From: Thermoflexus hugenholtzii JAD2 | GTDB taxonomy: Bacteria; Chloroflexota; Chloroflexia; Chloroflexales; Roseiflexaceae | NCBI GenBank assembly: GCA_945881915.1 | Contig: CAMCVW010000007.1 | Span: forward strand, 54,322 to 118,321 | DNA length: 64,000 nt | Reading direction: 5' to 3' | In this document: one piece after another, positions 25,589-34,374 of the stretch | Layout: every line of letters begins with the position of its first letter | Position numbering within the stretch: position 1 is the stretch's first letter | The notes under the pieces: generated by a model | The model's input: only the letters and a program-made list of their open reading frames with translations | What the model was told of the DNA's origin: nothing | The model's database searches: none | Program-made: the position numbers and the translations under genes

Positions 25589-27784
25589 ATGAGCATGTCC
25601 ACAAGTTCCTCGATTCTCGGCGCAATGACGATTCGCATTGACCCACATGTCTGTTACAGCCTCAATGATGGCGCAGACCAGCTCGAGCTCCTCCGCGCAA
25701 CCAGTCACGCAGCCCTTGACATGATTGCACTCACCGGTATAGGGAGTATCAAGAGTTTCGATGCGATTCAGCGTGACTACGATAAACTCATTTTGCTCGA
25801 AAAAGCCGGAATCTTGTCAGCGAGCGACGGTGAACGACTCGTCTTGCACCGCGAACTGCGCACCCGTTCGACCATTTTGCCTGGCTTCACCGCCACGAGC
25901 AGCGACGGGTTACTCATCACTGCATTATTCCCTGCAGATACGACGACCATCAGTATCGAAACAATCCTCCAACACCTCGGTATCGACGGCATCGATGGGA
26001 GCACCAAGACCAACGCAGGAGTCATCTGTGCCCTCATCAACGCAGCCAACGGCATTGCCGTGGCCCACCCCAAGACCTCAGCCGACATCGCACTGGTTCA
26101 CATGCTCATCGCATCAGGCCAGCTCCATGCCATCGACCGCGCGGTCGTCGGTATAGACAATGTGTGTATTCTTGGCGGGTCAGGGGCAACCACCATCGAA
26201 TCCATCGGATCGAGTTTTTCGGAGGTGAGCATGACCTCGCCGACCTTCGAATCACTGCGTGAATTGGTACTCGCGCATACCCACAGCGCCATCCGTTTTA
26301 TTAGCACACCCGTCCGCCGCTGGGCACTCCACCAACTGTTGCAGTCAACCACCGATGAACACATCGTCCAATTCCTCGAATCCAAACCAACCGACATGGC
26401 AATGCACATCGCAGCCCTTGCGAATATCGGCGGTGGCATTATTCTGGTCGGCAGCGAAGCCGGTGTCGTCCAAGGGGTCAAAAGCAATGACAAAGCGCTC
26501 TCGGCTATCCTCAAAGCAGCCGAAACAATCACTCCGATACCCGATTTGAGCACCGAAGTCGTCTCTTATGACCAACTCACGATTATCCGTGTCGAAGTCC
26601 GTGGCGATGCTGCTCCCTATTTGACCAGCGAAGGACGCGTGTTGGTTCGTCGTGATCAGCAGACCACCAATGCGACTCCTGCCGAATTACGGGCACTCTG
26701 CCAGCCGACACGTGCTGACGGCGCAGACCTCGATTTGCCGCGCAGTGGTGTGTCGATTGTGTCGACCCAGCGTCGTGGCGGAATCTGGCACTACGAAGTA
26801 CGCGACCTACGCACCACTGCTGGGGTGACCCGCGACCGCGCCCAGGGGCTTTGGGACTATGCCATTGAACGCCACGAGACACTTCGCGACGGCTCAGCCA
26901 ACCTCGACGAAATCAAATGGCATGGTCAAATTGGTCTCTGGCGCGCCTACATTCAAGGGGGTCGACCAAAATACGATTTGGTGCACCGTGACAGCCTGGG
27001 TGTGATTGACCATATTTTCTACGGTGTCTCCGACTGGGGCCTCGGCACTCAGTGGCAACACCTCATCCAGACATATGCACCACAGTTGGCGGTCGACACC
27101 GTCACCTTCGAAGAAGAGTCTGCCCCCGCCACGGTCAATGCATCAAACACCACGACCCCCATCAGTCCGGTGTTTACCCAATCGACCACTCCCGCCAACC
27201 TCCAACCTGCCCACTTCCCTGCATTCCAGGGCGAACGCCGCGCACGCTGGCGTGGCCGCGGCGCGATTACGCGCATCTGGCGTGACGAATCACAGACGCC
27301 GTTCTTCGACCTGCTCCTCAAAACCAAAGCAGAGAGCACCGATGACGGCTCCGAAATCCAGGAGTACCACGGTGTCAGTCGTGATCAACTCAATCAAGCC
27401 TGGCTTGACCTCATCAACGTCAGTAAACCTCGGACCGGCATCGAAGTCGTCGAAACAGTCCAGGACGAACAAGGCGACAAGCGCTTCATCTTCCGCAATT
27501 TGCGCAACGAAGAAGTCAGCCCGCATCCCTGGCGCATGAACGACATCGAAGAAGGCAGCATCCGCCAGTACGCAGCCCGTATGCACCTCGCAGATCAGAC
27601 ATTTGACGAAGAGAGCATCCGCTGGTGGGGCAACATCGGCTATATGCGCCCGATGCGCCGCCAGGTCGATTTGGTGTATCGTGACGAAAACGGAACGGAT
27701 CATATCTTTTATGCCGCCCGCCGCGATGAACTGATTGGCGAATGGCACGACCTGCTGGCCGAATACGACGATATCATCGATTAG
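25589..27784 (+). CDS. Multidomain protein: degenerate PHP-like domain, AlbA_2 domain, duplicated C-terminal domain
   Basis: 731 residues. Residues about 10-210 look like a PHP fold (IDPHVCYSLNDGADQLELLR, LDMIALTGIGSIKSF, ILPGFTATSSDGLLITALF, NAANGIAVAHP). Most metal ligands are gone: TGIG stands where TDHD is usual. About 265-370 match the AlbA_2/Schlafen domain (MHIAALANIGGGIILVGSE, IRVEVRGDAAPYLTSEGRV, VLVRRDQQTTNATPAELRAL). About 385-495 and 615-725 are two copies of a domain I cannot name, sharing WxGxIGxxR and YDLV-HRD / VDLVYRDENGTDHIFY. The function is unknown; nucleic-acid binding is likely. The start is chosen because GGAG lies 7 nt before ATG 25589; another ATG is at 25568. Confidence 0.75.
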   Translation: MSMSTSSSILGAMTIRIDPHVCYSLNDGADQLELLRATSHAALDMIALTGIGSIKSFDAIQRDYDKLILLEKAGILSASDGERLVLHRELRTRSTILPGFTATSSDGLLITALFPADTTTISIETILQHLGIDGIDGSTKTNAGVICALINAANGIAVAHPKTSADIALVHMLIASGQLHAIDRAVVGIDNVCILGGSGATTIESIGSSFSEVSMTSPTFESLRELVLAHTHSAIRFISTPVRRWALHQLLQSTTDEHIVQFLESKPTDMAMHIAALANIGGGIILVGSEAGVVQGVKSNDKALSAILKAAETITPIPDLSTEVVSYDQLTIIRVEVRGDAAPYLTSEGRVLVRRDQQTTNATPAELRALCQPTRADGADLDLPRSGVSIVSTQRRGGIWHYEVRDLRTTAGVTRDRAQGLWDYAIERHETLRDGSANLDEIKWHGQIGLWRAYIQGGRPKYDLVHRDSLGVIDHIFYGVSDWGLGTQWQHLIQTYAPQLAVDTVTFEEESAPATVNASNTTTPISPVFTQSTTPANLQPAHFPAFQGERRARWRGRGAITRIWRDESQTPFFDLLLKTKAESTDDGSEIQEYHGVSRDQLNQAWLDLINVSKPRTGIEVVETVQDEQGDKRFIFRNLRNEEVSPHPWRMNDIEEGSIRQYAARMHLADQTFDEESIRWWGNIGYMRPMRRQVDLVYRDENGTDHIFYAARRDELIGEWHDLLAEYDDIID

Positions 27785-27809
27785 CCAGATCCCATTCCTC
27801 AGCGCTACC

Positions 27810-27845
27810 AAACACCCCGCGTTCCACAGGGAACGCGGGGTGTTT
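27810..27845. terminator. Bidirectional terminator between the PHP/AlbA_2-like gene and ssb
   Basis: A perfect 16-bp stem (AAACACCCCGCGTTCC / GGAACGCGGGGTGTTT) with a 4-nt loop lies between convergent genes. Confidence 0.85.
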
Positions 27846-27855
27846 GGTCTGTGCC

Positions 27856-28455
27856 CTAAAACGGCAGAATATCGTCGTCTTCGGGCATGGGCGGCGTCGG
27901 CGTGACAGGCTTTCGTTCGGCACGAGCAGGTGGAATGTTCTGACGAGGTGGCGCAGGAGGCGGTGAAAACTCACCCTCGTCGAAATCATCCCCTATCGAT
28001 GCAGGCACGTTGCGTGCCGCAGGGGGCGCTTGACGTGGCTGTGCTGGTGCTGCCGTTGTGCGCCGTGGTTCGCGCTCCGGAACGCTGCCGTCGTATGCAT
28101 CGCTCCCACCCTGAGATTCTGCGCGTGAGCTCAGAATAATCATATCCGTTGCAATCAACTCCACCGCAGTCCGCGGTTGACCATCTCGGTCTTGATACTT
28201 GCGCGTCTGCAGGCGTCCTTCGACATAGACTCGGGTACCCTTTGTCAGATATTGATTGCAGATTTCACCCAATTTGTCCCACGCCACGACGCGGAACCAT
28301 TCTGTGTCATCGTGACTCGTACCATCATTTGACTTCCAGGTGCGTCCACTGGCGACATTAAACGTCGTCACAGCGCTCCCCTGTGGGGTATAACGCATCT
28401 CCGGATCGGCGCCGAGCCGTCCGGTAATCATCACTTTGTTCAGATCTTTGGCCAT
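27856..28455 (-). CDS. ssb: Single-stranded DNA-binding protein
   Basis: 199 residues. The OB fold spans residues 1-110 (NKVMITGRLGADPEMRYTPQ, EWFRVVAWDKLGEICNQYL, GTRVYVEGRLQTRKYQDRDG). A Pro/Ala-rich disordered linker and the acidic tip EDDDILPF follow; the tip is the docking peptide for RecO, PriA, exonuclease I and other partners. recO is present in the same window. GAGG lies upstream of the ATG. It covers ssDNA in replication and repair. Confidence 0.95.
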   Translation of the reverse strand: MAKDLNKVMITGRLGADPEMRYTPQGSAVTTFNVASGRTWKSNDGTSHDDTEWFRVVAWDKLGEICNQYLTKGTRVYVEGRLQTRKYQDRDGQPRTAVELIATDMIILSSRAESQGGSDAYDGSVPEREPRRTTAAPAQPRQAPPAARNVPASIGDDFDEGEFSPPPAPPRQNIPPARAERKPVTPTPPMPEDDDILPF

Positions 28456-28559
28456 GTGAGGCCTCCTCTCGTATTTGCGGTAACGCTCGTATTTGATGAT
28501 GCGTACATCACTGCGAAGATTGTAGCATTTTTGTTCTATTTGTCAATCGTCAACGCCCA

Positions 28560-31034
28560 TCACTCGTCTCCGTCGCGGAATACCAAATCCTGGCGGGGGT
28601 CGATCGACACATCGCCATACAACAGTGTTGCAATACGATATACAACACCGTCAGGTCCATCCTGGACTGCAATGACGATTCCATCGCCATACGGCATACA
28701 GCGTACCCGGTCGCCTGGCAGCAAAGCGAAGGATTGCGGTCGTCCCCGGATACGCTCTACCAGATGGAGTATCCAGCGCCATACCGCGCGGTACCACGGG
28801 CGTTGTATCGCACGATGCATGCGTTCCGTCGGTACCCGAATGGGGTCGTCAAGGAGCGTTGCCATCAATACAGCATCTTCTGCCCGGGCCGGAGGGATGA
28901 CAGGCAATGGCCGTAGTGCTCCGTGCACATCCAGCGGCGGCGGGATTTCGTCGGGAGCAGGAGGCGTGTGTACAGCCACCACGACGCTGGGAATTACTCC
29001 CGTTCGATCGGAAGTTTTGGCGGTGAATGGATCGTCTGGGAGTACTTGTATGGCTACTTCCTGAGCGGAGGTTGGACACACAGCCGTAGTCATCCATTCC
29101 GCATCCACACGCCACAATGGCGCGAGCATCTGGCCACCGGGGCGAATCTGTACCTGCGTTTGGGCCGCACGGAACAATTCCGGCAACAGAGGCGCCACGG
29201 TACGCAGGATTCCGGTACCCCCAGGTTGGGTCTCGACGAAGAAGAGCCGGCCGGTGGCCTCGTCATAACATGGCACGATGCTCTGCAGTGCCATCGGAAC
29301 GACACGCTGTAGCGCAGCAATGAAGGACCAGCCAAGCCACGGAATATCATGGTGCGCTATCGGCCCCACATGCCACCAATACGCTGGTGCGTACCAACTG
29401 TACCCAAACGCATCGGGGTATGCCGCGTCATGCCACTCCGATGCGACCCATTCGCGCATTCCAATCAATGCGTCTTCCACGGCCACACGTGCCCAACCGA
29501 AGGTGTCGTCGTCACGCGTTCCTCCACGGGACAGTACCGAGGTCTTGCGGATGGGCAGAGTCAGCCGCTGCACGGGATCGATGGCAATTGTCACACTGCC
29601 TGCATCAATGTCGCGTTCAATTACCTGCATGCCGCCAAACCACGCCGGTACTGCCATACGCGGCGCCAACCATCGTTCATACAGGGTTGCATCGGCCGTC
29701 GTTGCCAACGATTCGCCCGCGTACTGCAAGGTCGCCGCTGCACCGACAGCATTGGTGATGCTGAAATCCGCATGGGGATTATCATCGCCTGCCGGTACGA
29801 CGCTGTGGCCTGGGAGTCGGCGCAGATACCCTTGTGACTCCATGCGCATGCACAGTTCCTGTAGACCCCAGGCAGCAATCTCGCGCTCGAGGATGGGAAT
29901 TTCGGCAGCAGCTGCCAATACATGCATCGTATGAACATACGAATTGTCGTTCCCACACACCCACAGCGGTAGGTCTGCGTGTCCAAATGCACGGTGTAGC
30001 GATTCCGCCGCTGATTGACCGTGGACGCAGAGCACTGCCAGATAGCCACCATGCGCAGCCTCGGCAACCGCCCATCCGTCGGCGGGCATCCCCGCATAGA
30101 TCACGATGTCTGCGGGTGCAAGCCGCCCATCGATCGTTGCACCGTCTACGTTCTGCGCCCAGAGGAGTGGTGCGCAGATGTCATCCACGACCACATGCAC
30201 GTGATATCCAGCCTGCTGGAACGTGCGTGCAAGTGCCGCACTCGCCTCGTATGGGGAACCTGCAGCCTGCACCTCGACCGCCAGGGACGGAGGCGTTGGG
30301 ATGTCGTCCACAGTGACAACGGCGACCGTATCAGAAACCAACATTGGGAGCACTTCAGCGACGTGCTGTACCGGGGTCGCACTCATGATAATCGTCGGCT
30401 TGGGAGCGGTGTGATAGACGCGGAGCCGTTCGATTCGGCGCAACATCCAACACGCATGTTGCCAGGCGATTCCACTCAGGAGGTGAATATCGAGCAGCAC
30501 GATGGTTGCCATCTGCTGCCAATACGGCTTCCAGACACCGTCGTGCAGACGTAACATCTCGCGCTGCAGACTCTGATACGAGGCGATTACGATGGGCGCT
30601 TCAGCGTCATACGAGTCTCCGTGGACCAGTGCCACCTGAGGGCACAGCGCCACAGGTATATCCGCCACAAACTGTGACAGCGACCGATACGCAGCCAGGC
30701 CAGCTGCATCATCAGCGACGATGATGAGCGTTCGTCGGCCAGGATGGAGGAGGGTACGCTGGACCACACAGAACCACGCCGCAACGGTTCGCGCACTGTG
30801 CCAGCCCATCAGTAGCATCGACTCATCCCGCTGCATGGCACCGATTGCGCGCACCAGATGCGGGCGATAGACATCGTTGCGTTGATTCAACCAGAGGTGC
30901 GCCAGAGTTGCGTCGACGGCGACGTGCGCGCTTTCGAGCCCCGCCAAACCGGGATTCGCACGCACAGAGAGGAGTGTTATATCGGGATGAGTCGCACAGT
31001 GGTCATGCAATAATGAACGGATTTGTTCGCGCAT
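28560..31034 (-). CDS. YprA/MrfA-like helicase-related protein lacking the ATPase motifs
   Basis: 824 residues. The layout follows the YprA/MrfA branch of DEAD/DEAH helicases: VYRPHLVRAIGAM, RRTLIIVADDAAGLAAY, VALVHGDSYD, APIVIASYQSL, LLDIHLLSGIAWQHACWMLR, PTIIMSATP, and later VHTMHVLAAAAEIPILE with a DUF1998-like end YDEATGRLFFVETQPGGTG. The P-loop position reads GWHSARTV (77-84) instead of GxxxGK[S/T], and the DEAH box reads LDIH (181-184), so ATP hydrolysis is unlikely. The frame is open and a promoter and GAGG site fit the ATG at 31034, so it looks expressed rather than decayed. An in-frame ATG at 31052 is less likely. Confidence 0.7.
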   Translation of the reverse strand: MREQIRSLLHDHCATHPDITLLSVRANPGLAGLESAHVAVDATLAHLWLNQRNDVYRPHLVRAIGAMQRDESMLLMGWHSARTVAAWFCVVQRTLLHPGRRTLIIVADDAAGLAAYRSLSQFVADIPVALCPQVALVHGDSYDAEAPIVIASYQSLQREMLRLHDGVWKPYWQQMATIVLLDIHLLSGIAWQHACWMLRRIERLRVYHTAPKPTIIMSATPVQHVAEVLPMLVSDTVAVVTVDDIPTPPSLAVEVQAAGSPYEASAALARTFQQAGYHVHVVVDDICAPLLWAQNVDGATIDGRLAPADIVIYAGMPADGWAVAEAAHGGYLAVLCVHGQSAAESLHRAFGHADLPLWVCGNDNSYVHTMHVLAAAAEIPILEREIAAWGLQELCMRMESQGYLRRLPGHSVVPAGDDNPHADFSITNAVGAAATLQYAGESLATTADATLYERWLAPRMAVPAWFGGMQVIERDIDAGSVTIAIDPVQRLTLPIRKTSVLSRGGTRDDDTFGWARVAVEDALIGMREWVASEWHDAAYPDAFGYSWYAPAYWWHVGPIAHHDIPWLGWSFIAALQRVVPMALQSIVPCYDEATGRLFFVETQPGGTGILRTVAPLLPELFRAAQTQVQIRPGGQMLAPLWRVDAEWMTTAVCPTSAQEVAIQVLPDDPFTAKTSDRTGVIPSVVVAVHTPPAPDEIPPPLDVHGALRPLPVIPPARAEDAVLMATLLDDPIRVPTERMHRAIQRPWYRAVWRWILHLVERIRGRPQSFALLPGDRVRCMPYGDGIVIAVQDGPDGVVYRIATLLYGDVSIDPRQDLVFRDGDE

Positions 31035-31062
31035 CTCAGCCTCGCAATGCATCTTACGACAC

Positions 31063-31091
31063 ACTATAGCAGGTTCGTTCCGTACCGTGAA
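31063..31091 (-). promoter_or_regulatory. Promoter of the helicase-like gene
   Basis: On the minus strand TTCACG, 17 nt, TATAGT with an upstream TG (extended -10). Initiation near 31056 would give a leader of about 22 nt to the ATG at 31034. Confidence 0.65.
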
Positions 31092-31156
31092 TCGATACTC
31101 CGGCCGTTTCGCAGCGCACGGGTCGAATGTATTTTGCGTGTCGTCCAAAATTCGAT

Positions 31157-31185
31157 TTGCATTGTCTTGGTCGACGTGGTATTAT
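31157..31185 (+). promoter_or_regulatory. Promoter of the tRNA-Glu/tRNA-Asp unit
   Basis: TTGCAT, 17 nt, TATTAT, about 48 nt before tRNA-Glu. Confidence 0.65.
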
Positions 31186-31232
31186 TCTTTTCGTTGCAGA
31201 GCTCACCGCTCGAACGAGTCTGGTACAGCCGT

Positions 31233-31309
31233 GGCCCCATCGTCTAGCGGCCTTGGACGTCACCCTCTCAAGGTGAAGATCGTGGGTTCGAATCCCACTG
31301 GGGTCACCA
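31233..31309 (+). tRNA. tRNA-Glu (CTC)
   Basis: 77 nt with encoded CCA. The acceptor GGCCCCA pairs with TGGGGTC (one G-T), followed by TCGTCTAG and the anticodon arm TCACC-CTCTCAA-GGTGA (anticodon CTC). The T-arm GTGGGTTCGAATCCCAC is canonical. It decodes GAG. Confidence 0.95.
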
Positions 31310-31329
31310 CTCAATCCAGCGAACCACAA

Positions 31330-31406
31330 GGGGATGTGGTGTAGAGGCCTAACATGCGACCCTGTCAAGGTCGAGACCGCGGGTTCGAATCCCGTCATCC
31401 CCGCCA
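31330..31406 (+). tRNA. tRNA-Asp (GTC)
   Basis: 77 nt with encoded CCA and discriminator G. The acceptor GGGGATG pairs with CATCCCC, the anticodon arm is CGACC-CTGTCAA-GGTCG (anticodon GTC), and the T-arm is GCGGGTTCGAATCCCGT. It lies 20 nt after tRNA-Glu and is probably co-transcribed. Confidence 0.96.
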
Positions 31407-31411
31407 CAGAG

Positions 31412-31438
31412 CCACCGATGTATGACATCGGTGGTTTT
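31412..31438 (+). terminator. Terminator of the tRNA unit
   Basis: A 9-bp stem CCACCGATG / CATCGGTGG with a 5-nt loop is followed directly by TTTT, six nt after the tRNA-Asp CCA end. Confidence 0.85.
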
Positions 31439-31763
31439 CGTATTTGTATACTCACCATTATCTATACCACCGAAACCGCACAGAGCGCATCATGTTCCCC
31501 TCAACACCCAATATGTGATTCAGGGAACTTCCTGCACAGCAGCCTGCCTGCTCCCGCGTTGCATCCTGCTGATTTTTGCGGGGCGGCACGCAGGGGCGGG
31601 CTGGGATTGGACCCCGTCGGGGTGCCGCGAACCCTTTTTTCATTATCAAAAAGAAAGAGTCCCCGTGCAACATCCCATACGGTCACGACCCTTGGTCTGG
31701 GGGTGACCGCCAACCTGCCCTGTCATTGCGTTGTAATGGTCAGCAGCAGCACATAAATCCGTT
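31439..31763 (+). other. Non-coding stretch between tRNA-Asp and the ffh promoter, with a second terminator
   Basis: 325 nt without a convincing gene. It contains a hairpin (GTTCCC ... GGGAAC), a long terminator-like stem at 31580-31640 (listed separately) and a GGTCAC ... GTGACC hairpin near 31680-31708. Because the tRNA unit already has its own terminator, a second one here suggests a separate short transcript. The position before ffh suggests an SRP RNA, but the conserved GGAAG tetraloop region is absent. Confidence 0.45.
31580..31640 (+). terminator. Strong terminator-like hairpin of unknown transcript
   Basis: GGG plus GCGGCAC pair with GTGCCGC and CCC (3-nt bulge), enclosing an inner GGGG/CCCC stem. 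Six T follow directly after the stem. Confidence 0.6.
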
Positions 31764-31792
31764 TTGACACACTGCCCCGTACACGCTACAAT
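31764..31792 (+). promoter_or_regulatory. Promoter of the ffh-rpsP-khpA-rimM operon
   Basis: A perfect TTGACA, a 17-nt spacer and TACAAT, an almost ideal primary-sigma promoter. The expected start near 31799 leaves a leader of about 42 nt with CGGAG before the ffh ATG. Confidence 0.85.
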
Positions 31793-31841
31793 ACGCAGAC
31801 GGACAAAATCCGTTACCACGTGTTGACCTATCGGAGTCACG

Positions 31842-33191
31842 ATGTTCGAAAGCCTGTCTGATCGACTACAAGCGGTCTTCAAGAAGCTCGGCGGCAAAGG
31901 TCGCTTGAGCGAAGAGGACGTGCGCGAAGCGATGAAGCAAGTGCGGCTTGCACTGCTCGAGGCTGACGTGAACTTGCAGGTCGTCCGTGAATTCGTGGCC
32001 AAAGTGACCGAACGCGCCGTCGGCGAGGAAGTCTCACGTTCACTCACGCCGTCGCAGCAGGTCATCAAAATCGTCCGTGACGAGCTCGTATCACTCCTTG
32101 GTGAAGCCGAAGTACCGCTTGCCGATGCCACATTGCCACCGACGGTGATTATGTTGGTCGGTCTGCAGGGTGCCGGCAAAACGACACACGCGGCCAAATT
32201 AGCGTTGCATTTGCGCAAAAAGGGCAAGCGCCCACTGTTGGTTGCCGCTGACGTCTATCGTCCCGCAGCTATCGCACAGTTGGAATCGTTGGGCAAGCAG
32301 GTCAATATTCCCGTGTATAGCGAGGGTACGACCGCCAAGCCGCCCGAGATCGTTGCCCGTGCACTGGCACATGCCCGTGCCGAACATTGTAACTACGTCA
32401 TCATCGACACCGCTGGCCGACTGCAAGTCGACGAAGTGTTGATGACCGAGTTAGCAGATATTGTCACCGTTGCCCAACCACACGAACGGCTGCTGGTCGT
32501 CGACGCCATGATCGGTCAAGAAGCCGTGCGTGTCGCCGATGAATTCAACAAACGCGTCGCGTTGAGCGGTATCATCTTCACCAAAATCGACGGCGATGCA
32601 CGTGGCGGAGCGGCACTTTCGGTCCGGTCTGTCACAGGTGTGCCGATTAAGTTTTTGGGGACTGGTGAGAAAATCGAAGTGGGCACGCTCGAGGTCTTCC
32701 ACCCAGAGCGCCTGGTCTCACGTATTTTGGGCATGGGTGATGTGTTGTCGCTCATCGAACGGGCGGAATCGTCCATCGACAAAGACGAAGCAGCACGCAT
32801 GCAAAAAAAGCTCTCCAAGGGCTCATTTGACCTCGAAGACTTTTTGGCTTCGATGCGGCAGATGCAAAAGCTCGGACCACTGAACCAAATCCTGGGCATG
32901 TTGCCGGGGATGGGCAGTATGGCCAAAGGGGCAGAGCTGGTCAACGAGAAGGAGCTCCGTCGAGTCGAGGCGATTATCTTATCGATGACGCCCAAGGAAC
33001 GACGCAATCCTGATATTATCAAAGGTAGTCGCAGAGAACGAGTTGCACGGGGGAGTGGCACGTCTACCGCACAAGTGGCAGCTTTGCTCAAAAACTTCCA
33101 ACAGATGCAACGGATGATGAAGCAATTCAGCGGCAGCTCCAAAGGTGGGCGCATGCCCGACCCGCGCGAGATGATGCGCAAGATGCGCTAA
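31842..33191 (+). CDS. ffh: Signal recognition particle protein Ffh (SRP54)
   Basis: 449 residues. The N domain (residues 1-90, MFESLSDRLQAVFKKLGGKG) is followed by the G domain with P-loop VGLQGAGKTT (106-115), DVYRPAAIAQL, IIDTAGRLQVDE and FTKIDGDARGGAALS. The C-terminal M domain is methionine-rich (MRQMQKLGPLNQILGMLPGM, MQRMMKQF) and binds SRP RNA and signal peptides. Ffh with FtsY targets nascent membrane proteins to SecYEG. It heads the classical operon with rpsP. Confidence 0.97.
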   Translation: MFESLSDRLQAVFKKLGGKGRLSEEDVREAMKQVRLALLEADVNLQVVREFVAKVTERAVGEEVSRSLTPSQQVIKIVRDELVSLLGEAEVPLADATLPPTVIMLVGLQGAGKTTHAAKLALHLRKKGKRPLLVAADVYRPAAIAQLESLGKQVNIPVYSEGTTAKPPEIVARALAHARAEHCNYVIIDTAGRLQVDEVLMTELADIVTVAQPHERLLVVDAMIGQEAVRVADEFNKRVALSGIIFTKIDGDARGGAALSVRSVTGVPIKFLGTGEKIEVGTLEVFHPERLVSRILGMGDVLSLIERAESSIDKDEAARMQKKLSKGSFDLEDFLASMRQMQKLGPLNQILGMLPGMGSMAKGAELVNEKELRRVEAIILSMTPKERRNPDIIKGSRRERVARGSGTSTAQVAALLKNFQQMQRMMKQFSGSSKGGRMPDPREMMRKMR

Positions 33192-33227
33192 CACCACACT
33201 AAGATTCGTGTAGGAGGCAATCGTACC

Positions 33228-33500
33228 ATGGTCACTATTCGTCTACGCCGCACCGGCAAAAAGAAGCAGCCAAGCTATCGTTTGGTCATCGCTGATTCCC
33301 GCTCACCACGCGATGGCAAGTTCATCGAAATCGTGGGTCATTACAATCCCGTGCGCGAGCCACAGGAACTCGAAGTCAAAGCAGATCGTATCCGTCATTG
33401 GATGAGCGTCGGCGCACAGCCGTCCGAGACCGTCGTTCGCTTGCTCAAGCGCGTGAACGTCCTCGACGCAGCCGGCAAGCCCATCCCAGTTGCGAGCTAA
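33228..33500 (+). CDS. rpsP: 30S ribosomal protein S16
   Basis: 90 residues. It starts [20 protein letters not shown] and has [17 protein letters not shown], the S16 signature. S16 helps assemble the 30S body. AGGAGG precedes the start, and the position after ffh is the usual one. Confidence 0.97.
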   Translation: MVTIRLRRTGKKKQPSYRLVIADSRSPRDGKFIEIVGHYNPVREPQELEVKADRIRHWMSVGAQPSETVVRLLKRVNVLDAAGKPIPVAS

Positions 33501-33506
33501 ACGACC

Positions 33507-33734
33507 ATGCGTACGTTGCTTGAATACATGGTGCACAACCTCGTTGATCACCCTGAAGCCGTGCAGATTCGTGAACGAGTCACTCCGTATGCAGTCTCGT
33601 ACCGTTTGAGCGTTGGCCCCACAGAGGCCGGCAAAATCATCGGACGGAACGGGCGGGTGGCCAAGTCCATCCGCGACATCATGGCAGTGGCAGCAGCCCG
33701 CCAAGGCAAGCGCGTTCACATCGACATTGAGTAA
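33507..33734 (+). CDS. khpA: KH-domain RNA-binding protein KhpA (YlqC)
   Basis: 75 residues forming a single KH domain with the GxxG loop in KIIGRNGRVAKSIRDIM. KhpA forms a dimer with KhpB and binds many RNAs in bacteria that have it. It lies 6 nt after rpsP in the usual ffh-rpsP-khpA-rimM order. Confidence 0.93.
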   Translation: MRTLLEYMVHNLVDHPEAVQIRERVTPYAVSYRLSVGPTEAGKIIGRNGRVAKSIRDIMAVAAARQGKRVHIDIE

Positions 33735-33769
33735 TTCTGACAACGTGTATCGCTCTACACACACGGTGG

Positions 33770-33805
33770 CACCGGCCATTTGGTCGGTGTCCATTGTGAT
33801 TTTTT
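33770..33805 (+). terminator. Candidate attenuator between khpA and rimM
   Basis: An 8-bp hairpin (CACCGGCC / GGTCGGTG, one G-T) with a 4-nt loop is followed about 10 nt later by six T. The gap is longer than in a standard terminator, so it may only weaken read-through into rimM. Confidence 0.35.
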
Positions 33806-33831
33806 GAACCACGGACAAACAAGGGAATGGT

Positions 33832-34371
33832 ATGACTGAATCTACGACACCACGACCCGACGAGCTCTTGCTCATCGGCACTGTCGTGAACGTGGTCGGG
33901 TTGCGCGGTGACGTGCGCATCCACCTCGTTTCGACCCAACCGACACACCTAACGGCTAGCAAACCGATGCTCTACAGCGCCGATGGCAAACGGTCATTCC
34001 GTCTGCGCAAGATGATGCATTACAAAAACGACCTCTATACGGCCCAGTTGGGTGGTATTGCCACGCGTGAGCTCGCAGATGCACTTCGCACCACAGAGCT
34101 CTACATCAAAATCAGTGATGTAGCGCCGCTCGATGCCGACGAGTATTTTCTGCATGATTTACCTGGGATGACCGTTCAAACGGTCGATGGCGTCGTCATC
34201 GGAAGCATCAACGATGTCATTTCGACGGGAGCCAGCGATGTCATCGTCGTCCAGCGTGAAGGATTGTCCGATGTACTGATTCCGCTGGTGAAGGCATTTG
34301 TGCAGTCCTATGACGCTGTCACCCGCGTGCTGATTATCACCCCCATTCCCGGGATGATTCTCGACGAATAG
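33832..34371 (+). CDS. rimM: Ribosome maturation factor RimM
   Basis: 179 residues. The N-terminal domain (LLIGTVVNVVGLRGDVRIHL) and the C-terminal PRC-barrel (EYFLHDLPGMTVQTVDGVVI, DVLIPLVKAFVQSYD) are both present. RimM helps mature the 30S head by binding S19. It follows khpA by 97 nt. The usual next gene trmD is replaced by a convergent glycosyltransferase, so the operon ends here. Confidence 0.93.
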   Translation: MTESTTPRPDELLLIGTVVNVVGLRGDVRIHLVSTQPTHLTASKPMLYSADGKRSFRLRKMMHYKNDLYTAQLGGIATRELADALRTTELYIKISDVAPLDADEYFLHDLPGMTVQTVDGVVIGSINDVISTGASDVIVVQREGLSDVLIPLVKAFVQSYDAVTRVLIITPIPGMILDE

Positions 34372-34374
34372 CCG

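Noticed and set aside
28560..31034. An active DEAD/DEAH helicase
   Set aside because: Neither a GxxxxGK[S/T] P-loop nor a DEAD/DEAH box is present at the expected positions.
31439..31763. SRP (4.5S) RNA gene before ffh
   Set aside because: The conserved domain IV sequence with the GGAAG tetraloop and its asymmetric loop is not found on either strand.
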